Assembly: GCA_902797985.1 (NCBI GenBank)
Contig: CADBUZ010000009.1
Span: 1-46,989 of the forward strand
Direction of reading: 5' to 3'
Length of the DNA stretch: 46,989 nt
Source of the DNA: an uncultured bacterium
Lineage (GTDB): Bacteria; Cyanobacteriota; Vampirovibrionia; Gastranaerophilales; Gastranaerophilaceae
In this document: in pieces, positions 1 to 7,662 of the stretch
Layout of the letters: the number at the start of each line of letters is the position of its first letter
Numbering within the stretch: the stretch's first letter is position 1
Translations under genes and position numbers: made by a program
The notes under the pieces: generated by a model
Told to the model about the DNA's origin: nothing
Database searches by the model: none
Seen by the model: only the letters and a program-made list of their open reading frames with translations

Positions 1-26
1 GTATAGCCGAAAACTAAATATATTAT

Positions 27-99
27 GCGCTTGTAGCTCAGCAGGTAGAGCACTCCCCTTTTAAGGGATAGGTCGCGCGTTCGAATCGCGCCAAGCGCA
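27..99 (+). tRNA. tRNA-Lys(TTT)
   Basis: A full cloverleaf can be folded by eye. The acceptor stem is GCGCTTG/CAAGCGC, the D arm GCTC/GAGC, and the anticodon loop CTTTTAA has anticodon TTT. The T arm is GCGCG-TTCGAAT-CGCGC and the discriminator is A. CCA is not encoded. The outermost anticodon-stem pair (C53-T69) is mismatched. A T-run follows directly and may terminate transcription. The gene sits at the edge of an accessory segment carrying toxin-antitoxin and restriction genes. Confidence 0.95.
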
Positions 100-545
100 T
101 TTTTTCGTGGCTGAACAAAGTGAATGCCGCATGTGAACATACTATCCGAAGTGGAAAAATCGATTTTATTTTTCTGGCAGTTTGAGAATGGCGAACGGTT
201 TGAAAATTTTGTTTAAAATTCAGTAATATCAAGCATTTCGAACTTATAAAATTGTGTGAGATAAAAATCTCAAACTACCACAAACGACCAGTTTTGCACA
301 CAGTTTGAGAATGGGTGCAATACCTTATCCTATCGTCATTTACCTCCAATTTGAGATTTTGCAAGCATTTTGAGATTTTATTAACACTTAATTTTGACTG
401 GTAGATAATTGGTAGTTTGAAATTTTTAGAAAAATTTTTATGAATTTTGCGAACTTTTACTAAATTCAAACTCGGTAAAATTTTATAAATAGCTGGTAGT
501 AATTTTTTAATGTTGGTAATAAATATTAATTTTCAACAAAAGCAC
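100..545. other. gene-free stretch with repeated TTTGAGA motifs
   Basis: No convincing gene is seen between tRNA-Lys and the toxin-antitoxin promoter. CAGTTTGAGAATGG occurs at 178-191 and 301-314. TTTGAGATTTT occurs at 350-360 and 369-379, and inverted (AAATCTCAAA) at 265-274. GGTAGTTTGA (410-419) has an inverted partner, TCAAACTACC, near 269-279. Several GGTAG/GGTAA motifs follow to about 520. The function is unknown; it may be debris of an inserted element or a binding-site cluster. Confidence 0.5.
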
Positions 546-574
546 TTGAAAAATTATAACTAATTAGTTATAAT
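546..574 (+). promoter_or_regulatory. higBA promoter with 22-bp perfect palindrome
   Basis: The -35 is TTGAAA (546-551) and the -10 is TATAAT (569-574), with a 17-bp spacer. A 22-bp perfect palindrome at 553-574 (core half-site TTATAACTAA) fills the spacer and covers the -10. Operators of this kind are typical of autoregulated toxin-antitoxin modules, where the antitoxin HTH protein binds its own promoter. That this one is bound by the HigA-like protein encoded at 973-1257 is inference. Confidence 0.8.
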
Positions 575-596
575 AATCATAGAAAAAAACTGATTT

Positions 597-971
597 ATGA
601 AAAAGTACAAAATTGAATTTTGGCAAGATGAAAACGGTTTTTCTGAGTCGCAAGAATATATTTATGAACTAAAAGAAAAATCCGCAAAGTCAAAAGATGC
701 TAGAGTAAAACTGAATAAAATAGTAGAATATATAGAAATACTATCTACTTATGGGGTTGAAATCGGTCAGCCTTATGTAAAACATATAGAAGAAAAAGAT
801 GTGCAATTATATGAACTAAGACCACTAAGAGATAGATTTTTCTTTTTCTACAAAAAAGAAAATAGATATATAATCCTAAACCATTTTGTAAAAAGAACGA
901 AAAAAACACCTCGCAGAGAAATTGAAAAAGCGATAAAACTTATAAAAGATTTCAACGAAAGGAACTTGTAA
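597..971 (+). CDS. higB: HigB/RelE-type toxin (Gp49-like, DUF891 family)
   Basis: This is a 124-residue basic protein with the hallmarks of the phage-derived Gp49-like/HigB family. It has an N-terminal Y-K-I-E-F-W start, a central run of helices, then the conserved stretch LYELRPLRDRFFFFY and a C-terminal F-V-K-R-T-K-K-T-P motif followed by a helix. Members are ribosome-dependent mRNA interferases of the RelE superfamily. Its stop is separated by one base from the start of an XRE antitoxin, the toxin-first order typical of HigBA. No strong Shine-Dalgarno precedes the ATG. Transcription probably starts at the palindrome-covered promoter just upstream. Confidence 0.85.
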   Translation: MKKYKIEFWQDENGFSESQEYIYELKEKSAKSKDARVKLNKIVEYIEILSTYGVEIGQPYVKHIEEKDVQLYELRPLRDRFFFFYKKENRYIILNHFVKRTKKTPRREIEKAIKLIKDFNERNL

Positions 972-972
972 T

Positions 973-1257
973 ATGGCTAATAAAAAACATAATAAAGATT
1001 GGGAAACTTTTAAAGATTCTCTTGAACTTTCAAAAGAAGAACTTGCAGAAATCGAATTAAAAATTGAACTTATGGGAAAAATTATTGCCATAAGAAAAGA
1101 ACTTGGTTTAACACAAGCAGAATTTGCTGATAGATGCAATATTAAGCAAGAATATCTTGCCAGATTAGAAAAATCTAAATCTGCACCGCAAATTGATACA
1201 TTATTAAAAATCCTTGTACCATTGGGTTACAAATTAGATATTGTACCGTTACAATAG
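973..1257 (+). CDS. higA: HigA-type XRE-family antitoxin
   Basis: This 94-residue protein has an XRE/Cro helix-turn-helix domain at about residues 36-88: RKELGLTQAEFADRCNI, then QEYLARLE, then the typical P-Q-I-D-T-L-L-K-I-L helix. The N-terminal 35 residues are charged and helical and probably contact the toxin. It is co-transcribed with the toxin (1-nt gap). AAAGGAACTTGTAAT supplies a Shine-Dalgarno inside the toxin's last codons. The likely role is to neutralise the toxin and repress the operon through the 553-574 palindrome; this is inferred from family and position. Confidence 0.85.
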   Translation: MANKKHNKDWETFKDSLELSKEELAEIELKIELMGKIIAIRKELGLTQAEFADRCNIKQEYLARLEKSKSAPQIDTLLKILVPLGYKLDIVPLQ

Positions 1258-1298
1258 ATTTAAAGTATGTTAGGATTAATTAAACTGTTTTATCAATA

Positions 1299-2669
1299 CT
1301 AAACATTATTGGTATAATAATTACTGTAGATAGGTTCTTTGACGCAAATTATAAAATTATATTCTGTAACTTGCTCATTACATATTTCAATTTGATTTGT
1401 AATTTCAAATTTTTCTTGACTTATTGTGAACTCATTTTTTAATAAATCCTTATCCAAACGTGTATTCTGGAAGCAATAAGAATATAATAATTTGCACAAA
1501 TTTGTATATGTTTCATCTGATTTTTTTGATAAATTATCCGGTGTTAAATTATTTTTTAAATATGAAATTTGTACTTTTTGTATAACTTGATTTGTTCCTT
1601 CTGCTGAATATATAATATTATCAAAAGAACGAATATTCATTTTTAAAAATTTTGAGCCATAATAATTTCCATAGCCATCATCATATTCTACGTATTTATA
1701 ATCATCAATTTGTATATTTCTTGTACTGAAAAGATTTAATGTTTTGTCGATTTCAAAACCTACACAGGAAGAATCAAATTTTAAGAAAGTTGTTTGTTTT
1801 TTGTATTCAATTATCAATTCGTCAATATTTGTTGTTTTGCTTAAATAACTACTTGATGTGAGAAAATATAAAAACTTGTTTAACTTTTCAAAATCTAATT
1901 TGCAAAATCGATAAATCTTCCAAACATATTTTATATTTACAGGAATTTTTATATCATTTCGCCAAGTAAGTCTTAAATATGCTTGTTTATATTCAGAGTA
2001 AATTTTATTTACTAAACTAAATGGGCAAAATGCGATTGTGTATATTATGGGTATTATAAATGCTTTTAGATTTTCTTTTTGTATAAGAATTCCAAGATTA
2101 TTTATTAATTTAGTACCTACGTATATTAATATGCCAAAACCTATAATTGCTATGATATTGTTGGCAAAGTCATAGGCTATTTTATATTCTTCTTTATCTT
2201 CTGAGTATGCAGACATCATTTGAAAAATACATACTATAGGAATAAGAAACAATAAAGTCCAAATTGGTAAACAAATAATATTTATAACAAATTCAATTGC
2301 AGCTGATAAAGAAATTACTTTTAATATATAATTTCTCATCGTATCTTGCCAATTCTTATTAATTATAACATCTTTGTATAGTACAAAACCAGAAAATAAT
2401 AGCCAAAGTATACTGTCTTTAAAATGGTGCAAATTCCATAAACCTATATAATGTAGAAAAAATGTTATTATACAGAAATAAACAATTAACTCAATAACCA
2501 TTGCCCTAATTGATTTATTTTTTATAAAAAATTCAACCAAAATTTTTATAACACTTACAAAAAATGTTCTTAATGGTTTAAAAAATATTAATAAAATTAC
2601 AAGTAACAGTAATATAGCTATTTCATTATTATTAAATGAAGAAATAATTGTACTTATTTTTTCTTTCAC
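1299..2669 (-). CDS. multi-pass membrane protein of unknown function beside a type IIG enzyme
   Basis: A 456-residue protein I do not recognise. The first half is strongly hydrophobic, with about six or seven membrane segments near residues 17-48, 56-76, 85-104, 115-152 (probably two), 170-190 and 202-220. The last 230 residues look soluble, with charged and aromatic-rich helices and strands. The start is GTG at 2669, preceded by GAGGG at a good distance. It begins only 19 bases after the stop of the restriction-methylation gene on the same strand, so the two are probably one operon. The context suggests a defence-linked membrane partner, but no motif proves this. It converges on the antitoxin gene with no clear terminator in the 41-bp gap. 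Confidence 0.75.
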   Translation of the reverse strand: MKEKISTIISSFNNNEIAILLLLVILLIFFKPLRTFFVSVIKILVEFFIKNKSIRAMVIELIVYFCIITFFLHYIGLWNLHHFKDSILWLLFSGFVLYKDVIINKNWQDTMRNYILKVISLSAAIEFVINIICLPIWTLLFLIPIVCIFQMMSAYSEDKEEYKIAYDFANNIIAIIGFGILIYVGTKLINNLGILIQKENLKAFIIPIIYTIAFCPFSLVNKIYSEYKQAYLRLTWRNDIKIPVNIKYVWKIYRFCKLDFEKLNKFLYFLTSSSYLSKTTNIDELIIEYKKQTTFLKFDSSCVGFEIDKTLNLFSTRNIQIDDYKYVEYDDGYGNYYGSKFLKMNIRSFDNIIYSAEGTNQVIQKVQISYLKNNLTPDNLSKKSDETYTNLCKLLYSYCFQNTRLDKDLLKNEFTISQEKFEITNQIEICNEQVTEYNFIICVKEPIYSNYYTNNV

Positions 2670-2688
2670 AATTCCCTCTATGTATAAT

Positions 2689-5600
2689 TTATTCCGTATC
2701 CCTTAGTCTGTATTCGATTTCGTAGTTTTTGATGTAGTTGGTTTCTTCGTCTGTTAAATTGTAGAGTTTGCAAACAATATCATCAATTTGTCTTATATAA
2801 TCAAATGATTTAACTATTTTGTATTCTTTAAATGTTGCAACATTGTACGATTTTGCTTCGTGTGTAATGGCGTTTTTGTCTATATCTTCTAAATATTGCT
2901 CGTATATTTGTTCTAACTTTTTGATGTCATTGTCTGTAAGTTTTGGTATTGGAAAATTCTTGATTTCATAATCTTTAATATGCAAGCCGTCTGTATAAAT
3001 TTGTAAGAAATACCAAAATAATGTACTGCTTAAAATACAACCAATGCTTGAATACAATTTTTCATCAAGACATATTGGGGTTTCTTGTGTTGAACCTGTT
3101 GAATGATTTGTTATTATTTTAAAATATCTTCCACCTGTTGTTCTGTAATAAATGGGTTTACCATTATCATTACAGTAATTTTCAAGTTTTTTATTCTTAA
3201 ATATTTTTTCTAAAATGCCTAAGTCAATTTTTTCCCCAATTTTTGCATATCTGCCGTATAAATTAAAATCTTTAGAATTAATAAATTTCAATGATTTCAT
3301 CATTTCATTTGGATTATCAGTTTTTCTTTTTCGTTGTAATTTTGTATTTTCTATGCTATTGCATATAAATTTTGCTTTATTGGGGTTATATTTTATTGTG
3401 TTATATAATTCAATAATTGATACTCTTAAGCAAGCACTATCAAAAATCTGAGTAGGTCTTTCTTGATAAGAAGAAATTTTAATTTTTTCACTTGTTTGTT
3501 CCATTATATTCTGTATAGGAACACATTCATCACTTGATGTTATTGACATTGGAACAATGTAGAACAAATTTGAGTGTTCTTTCAAAAGTTGCAAACCGCG
3601 TTCAATAAATACTACATAAGTATTTGTAGAACCTTTTTGCTTACCTTTAATCGATTTTGAACAATTATAATTATTTTTATAAAATTCTTTTTCTTGATTT
3701 TCTAACTTTACACCATAAGGAGGATTTCCAATAATCAAGTCAAAACCTTGAAAAATACCATTTTCGTCTAAAATCTCAGGAAAAGAAATAGCCCATTCTA
3801 ATGCCCCATGCATAGTATTAAATTTCGCTTTAGCAATTGCATTTGCTTTTTCAAGATTGTATTTAATTGATTCATCTTCAACCAATTGAAGTTGAACTGC
3901 GCAGCCTTGTTCTAACCTTTTGTATATTGCTATAATTTTATTATTTATTTCATTTTTCTTTTCTTTATCTGAAGAAACTTTATATTCCTTTACAAGTTGT
4001 TTATATTTATTAACTTCTTCTGTTATTTTTTTGCCGAGAGATGACGGTATTGATTTTCCTACTTCAAACTTAATATTACTTGTTAAGGAATTACCGCATT
4101 TGATATTTATATCAATGTTCGGTAATATCTGCATTTCGTCAGTATTGCCGATATAATATGTGTTTTTTAAAAGTTCTATCCATAAACGCAAACAACATAT
4201 TTGTACAGAGTTTGGGTTAATATCAACACCGAACAGACAGTTTTCAATAATCTTGCGTTTTTCATCAAATATTGCTTTCTGTATGGCTAATGATTCTTGA
4301 TTATTGCGTTTGTACTCAAATTGTGTTTCTCCGTCTTGTTCATAAATTACAAGTGAATCATTTTGTATTTCTATTTTATTGCGAACAGGCAACAAGCCTA
4401 ATTCACTTTTCAGGGCAACAATATAATTCAAAACTGATACCAAAAAGTGTCCTGAACCGACAGCAGGGTCGCATATTTTTAGACTATCTATAATTTCGTT
4501 ATAAAAATCTCTGCGTTCTTTGATATGTACATCATAAGAAATTAAAGATTTTAAATCTTCAATAGTGTTACAAGGTGCTTTTTCTTCTCCAAAAGCATTA
4601 TTAAATTTCTGCAAGACAATATTGTTTATTGAAGTTTCTGCCATGTATTCAGTTATATATGCAGGGGTAAAGAATGAACCGTCTTTATAGCCGTTCAGTT
4701 TTTCAAATATCAAACCTAATACAGAAGAATTGATGATGTCTTTTTTATCATCATTTTCAGTTATGTTTGAACTAAAACTGTATGCTTCAAGAAAATCAAG
4801 CAAGTATTTCAGTAATGTAGGATTCTGCGGATAATTTTTGACTTTTGATAAAATACTGCCTTTGCATAAAGGTAAAGTTATTTCGTTATCAAGGTTTGAA
4901 ATATTACCGTATTTGGATTCAAGTTCTGACCTTTCAAAAAGTGAACTGTTTAAATATGGTATTTCGTGTTCATCTCTTTGGTCTAACGGCTTTCCTAAAA
5001 CATTGAAAAATAATCTGTTTAACTTTGCAAATGTCGGAATTTTGTCAAAATTCAAAAAAGCATAAGTTTTGTTATTGTCGTTAAATGAAATTAACTGACT
5101 TTCAAATAGTTTTAAGAATAACAAACGATTTAACCATACAATAATAAGATTAATAACATCGTCAAATCTGTTGCAGTTCAAATCATAAGAAATTCTATCC
5201 CTCAATGTGCCTTTTGTATCAGACTTCACGATTTTCTTTTGATTTTTACCTTCTTCTTTTAAGCCTAAAATATACAATAATTCGTTATAAAATTTTGAAT
5301 TTAATTCGTTAGAATCTTTTGGTGAGTATTCTCTCAACAAGAAATCCGGATGTAATGCTTTGTACAAATATTTTAACTGTCTTAAATCTTTATCGTTTAA
5401 TGAATTGTTTAAAATTTTTGATTTGTATTGTATTAAATCAAATTCAGCATAATCAAACTGAATATCTTTTTCTTTTATTTTTGCTCCGATTTGGTCGTAA
5501 AGAGTTTTGGTATCTGTATAAGCAACTTGATTATTTCTAAATTGCAAGCAAATACGCTCTAAATCCTTATTGCAGAATTGTTTTGGATTGAAAAAAAATA

Positions 5601-6018
5601 AGTGTTCGGTATCTGTAATAACAACATTTTTAATGTTGTAACTAATTTCTTTACTGTCTTGATTGTAAAAATACCAAATAGCCTCTTGCAAAGCCTTTTT
5701 ATTTACATCTTCATTATCTGCTTGTAGCATTTCAGCTTTATTATTAGGAGATTTAAATTCAAAAATAACTTCTTTTTTATTATTGTTAATTATTGCTAAA
5801 TCAATATTTTCAATAGGAGTTGTTATATAATCGTCTAATATATGGATTTGAAAAGCATTTTTTAAAGGTTCTTCTTTTGTTGTATCAATAGTATCAAGTT
5901 TTACAAACAAATCACGCAATTTCTTCAAAAATATATTAAAATCTTTTTCGTCAATATTTTTGCTTTTGTATGCTTTATTATAAGACCCTAGAAAATTATA
6001 AAATCTTGACTTCGCCAC
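2689..6018 (-). CDS. type IIG (Eco57I-like) restriction-methylation enzyme
   Basis: A single-chain DNA adenine methyltransferase with a fused nuclease domain, 1109 residues from the chosen start. Near residues 73-89 a D...E-F-K pattern (IDLAII ... FEFKSPN) fits a PD-(D/E)XK nuclease. The SAM-binding motif DPAVGSGHF is at about 517-525 and the catalytic motif NPPYG at about 765-769. The C-terminal 300 residues should hold target recognition. I chose GTG at 6018 over an upstream ATG at 6066 because GTG has AGGAG 8 nt upstream, while the ATG has no ribosome-binding site. An 8+8 inverted repeat (6031-6049) lies just upstream. There is no separate methylase or specificity gene, as expected for type IIG. 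The recognition sequence cannot be predicted. Confidence 0.9.
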   Translation of the reverse strand: MAKSRFYNFLGSYNKAYKSKNIDEKDFNIFLKKLRDLFVKLDTIDTTKEEPLKNAFQIHILDDYITTPIENIDLAIINNNKKEVIFEFKSPNNKAEMLQADNEDVNKKALQEAIWYFYNQDSKEISYNIKNVVITDTEHLFFFNPKQFCNKDLERICLQFRNNQVAYTDTKTLYDQIGAKIKEKDIQFDYAEFDLIQYKSKILNNSLNDKDLRQLKYLYKALHPDFLLREYSPKDSNELNSKFYNELLYILGLKEEGKNQKKIVKSDTKGTLRDRISYDLNCNRFDDVINLIIVWLNRLLFLKLFESQLISFNDNNKTYAFLNFDKIPTFAKLNRLFFNVLGKPLDQRDEHEIPYLNSSLFERSELESKYGNISNLDNEITLPLCKGSILSKVKNYPQNPTLLKYLLDFLEAYSFSSNITENDDKKDIINSSVLGLIFEKLNGYKDGSFFTPAYITEYMAETSINNIVLQKFNNAFGEEKAPCNTIEDLKSLISYDVHIKERRDFYNEIIDSLKICDPAVGSGHFLVSVLNYIVALKSELGLLPVRNKIEIQNDSLVIYEQDGETQFEYKRNNQESLAIQKAIFDEKRKIIENCLFGVDINPNSVQICCLRLWIELLKNTYYIGNTDEMQILPNIDINIKCGNSLTSNIKFEVGKSIPSSLGKKITEEVNKYKQLVKEYKVSSDKEKKNEINNKIIAIYKRLEQGCAVQLQLVEDESIKYNLEKANAIAKAKFNTMHGALEWAISFPEILDENGIFQGFDLIIGNPPYGVKLENQEKEFYKNNYNCSKSIKGKQKGSTNTYVVFIERGLQLLKEHSNLFYIVPMSITSSDECVPIQNIMEQTSEKIKISSYQERPTQIFDSACLRVSIIELYNTIKYNPNKAKFICNSIENTKLQRKRKTDNPNEMMKSLKFINSKDFNLYGRYAKIGEKIDLGILEKIFKNKKLENYCNDNGKPIYYRTTGGRYFKIITNHSTGSTQETPICLDEKLYSSIGCILSSTLFWYFLQIYTDGLHIKDYEIKNFPIPKLTDNDIKKLEQIYEQYLEDIDKNAITHEAKSYNVATFKEYKIVKSFDYIRQIDDIVCKLYNLTDEETNYIKNYEIEYRLRDTE

Positions 6019-6030
6019 ACTTAATTCTCC

Positions 6031-6049
6031 TATGATTAGGGTAATCATA
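6031..6049 (-). promoter_or_regulatory. inverted repeat upstream of the type IIG gene
   Basis: TATGATTA and TAATCATA (8-bp perfect arms, 3-bp GGG/CCC centre) lie directly upstream of the AGGAG ribosome-binding site. On the coding strand the repeat includes TATGAT, a possible -10. This position suits an operator or an RNA hairpin limiting restriction enzyme expression; no binding protein is evident. Confidence 0.5.
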
Positions 6050-6109
6050 CCATGAAAATGATTCATATTATATTTGGGTAATATTTTTTGTTGGAAAATT
6101 TTATATTAC

Positions 6110-6123
6110 GGGGAGTGCTCTAC
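6110..6123 (-). repeat. inverted 14-nt fragment of tRNA-Lys
   Basis: Read on the minus strand this is GTAGAGCACTCCCC, identical to tRNA-Lys positions 45-58 (end of D loop, D stem, 5' side of the anticodon stem). The match extends weakly through a flanking AGCTC if a 4-nt gap is allowed. It lies at the far end of the accessory segment from the intact tRNA, in opposite orientation. Confidence 0.6.
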
Positions 6124-6258
6124 GAGCTCCTCCATTTACTTATTCTATTATTTGTTTTGTTTAAAAATATTTATTCTAAACGTCAATTTTCTAAGATTTT
6201 ATCAATCTAAAATTCTGCTTTTTATGATAAAATTAACTAAAAGTTGGGGTAATTTAAT

Positions 6259-6837
6259 ATGGAATTAGAACAATTTTACGAAGAAATGAAAGCTCAAAAA
6301 CACGTTGTTGCGGGAGGAGAACTCATGCAAAAATTTCATGAGTTATCACAAGAAGCATTAAAAATTACAGCTGAAATAAACAACAAATATCATTCACCTA
6401 AAGAATTAAGAAAATTATTTTCTAAATTAATCGGGAAAGAAGTTGACGAAACATTCGGACTTTTTCCACCGTTTTATACAGATTGTGGTAAAAATATAAA
6501 AATAGGTAAAAATGTTTTTATAAATGCATGTTGCAGGTTTCAAGATCAAGGCGGAATAGAAATAGGAGATGGAACACTAATCGGTCATAATACAACTATT
6601 GCAACTTTGAATCACGACTTCAACCCTAAAACAAGAGCAAATATAACACCAAACTCTGTGAAAATAGGAAAAAATGTATGGATTGGTTCTGATTGTACAA
6701 TACTTCCTTCTGTTAGCATAGGAGATGGTGCAATAATAGGAGCGGGAAGTGTGGTCACTAAAGACATTCCGGAAAATACAATTGCGGTTGGTAATCCTGC
6801 AAAAATAATCAGAAAAATTGAATTAGAAGAAAAATAG
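6259..6837 (+). CDS. LacA/Maa-type sugar O-acetyltransferase
   Basis: A 192-residue left-handed beta-helix acetyltransferase of the maltose/galactoside O-acetyltransferase group. Hexapeptide repeats run from about residue 78 to 180 (IGKNVFINA, IEIGDGTLIG, VKIGKNVWIG, VSIGDGAIIG), and the family's catalytic His lies in LNHDF (His119). The N-terminal helical region matches the Maa/LacA cap. It transfers acetyl from acetyl-CoA to a sugar hydroxyl; the substrate is unknown. GGGG lies about 11 nt upstream of the ATG. A short-chain dehydrogenase follows after 10 bases, suggesting co-transcription. Confidence 0.88.
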   Translation: MELEQFYEEMKAQKHVVAGGELMQKFHELSQEALKITAEINNKYHSPKELRKLFSKLIGKEVDETFGLFPPFYTDCGKNIKIGKNVFINACCRFQDQGGIEIGDGTLIGHNTTIATLNHDFNPKTRANITPNSVKIGKNVWIGSDCTILPSVSIGDGAIIGAGSVVTKDIPENTIAVGNPAKIIRKIELEEK

Positions 6838-6847
6838 GATTAAACAA

Positions 6848-7657
6848 ATGAAAACATATATAATTACAGGTGCAACATCCGGTATCGGAGAAGCTTTAAC
6901 AAAACACTTTTCAAAGGATAATATTGTTTTTGGAGGATATCGAGATGAATCAAAATTAGAAAAATTACAAGAAGCATCCTCAAATATTATTCCATTTTAT
7001 ATAGATTATGCGAAACCTGAAACAATAAAACCTGCTATAGAATTTATAAAATCAAAAACTCAAAAAGCGGATACACTTATAAACGTTGCAGGCTGTGTTG
7101 TTGCCGGAGCTTTAGAAAATATTGAAATTTCAGAATTGCGAAGACAATTTGATGTTAATGTTTTTGGCGCTGTTGAGTTATCTCAAGGTCTTGTTGATAT
7201 TTTATCAAACGGGAAAATTATTAATATAAGCTCTATGGCAAGTTATGGACTATTTCCGTTTATATCACCATATTGTGCATCAAAACGTGCGTTAGATATT
7301 CTGTTTAATTCTTATATGATGGAAAATAAACATAACATAAAAGTTGTTTCCATAAAACCAGGAGTAATTGCAACTCCTCTATGGTCAAAATCTATAAAAG
7401 AAAACTCAAAAACAATCGAAAATAGCCCTTTGTATCAAAACGAATCTAATTATTTAAAGAAAAATGCATGCGAAAATGAAACAAAAGGTTTATCGGTTGA
7501 CAAGGTTGTAAAAACTGTTGTCAAAGCAGACAAATTAAATAATCCTAAACCTTCATATTGCGTTGGCATTGATGCAATATTGGTTTCTATTGTTTCAAAA
7601 TTACCACAATCTATCTTGAATAAAATCATAAGTTACAAAGTTAAAAAATTAAAATAA
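6848..7657 (+). CDS. short-chain dehydrogenase/reductase (SDR)
   Basis: A 269-residue classical SDR. The NAD(P)-binding motif TGATSGIG is at residues 7-14, NVAG near 79-82, and the catalytic Ser129, Tyr142 and Lys146 are in S-S-M and YCASK. After the active site, IKPGVIATPLW matches the usual PG motif. The C-terminal 60 residues (helical, basic end) resemble SDRs acting on lipophilic substrates, but the substrate cannot be read from sequence. It follows the acetyltransferase gene closely on the same strand and converges with the next gene. Confidence 0.88.
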   Translation: MKTYIITGATSGIGEALTKHFSKDNIVFGGYRDESKLEKLQEASSNIIPFYIDYAKPETIKPAIEFIKSKTQKADTLINVAGCVVAGALENIEISELRRQFDVNVFGAVELSQGLVDILSNGKIINISSMASYGLFPFISPYCASKRALDILFNSYMMENKHNIKVVSIKPGVIATPLWSKSIKENSKTIENSPLYQNESNYLKKNACENETKGLSVDKVVKTVVKADKLNNPKPSYCVGIDAILVSIVSKLPQSILNKIISYKVKKLK

Positions 7658-7662
7658 TTTTC

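Noticed and set aside
38-232. Minus-strand open frame across tRNA-Lys
   Set aside because: Its conserved-looking end is simply the antisense translation of the tRNA; such frames are a known annotation artefact.
178-380. CRISPR-like repeats
   Set aside because: Motifs are short (11-14 bp), irregularly spaced and partly inverted, and there are no cas genes in the window.
27-6123. Direct-repeat attachment sites of an integrated element
   Set aside because: The tRNA fragment at 6110 is inverted and covers the anticodon side rather than the 3' end, and no integrase is present.
6074-6268. Plus-strand 64-residue frame before the acetyltransferase
   Set aside because: It spans the tRNA fragment and promoter region, has no ribosome-binding site, and overlaps the real start.
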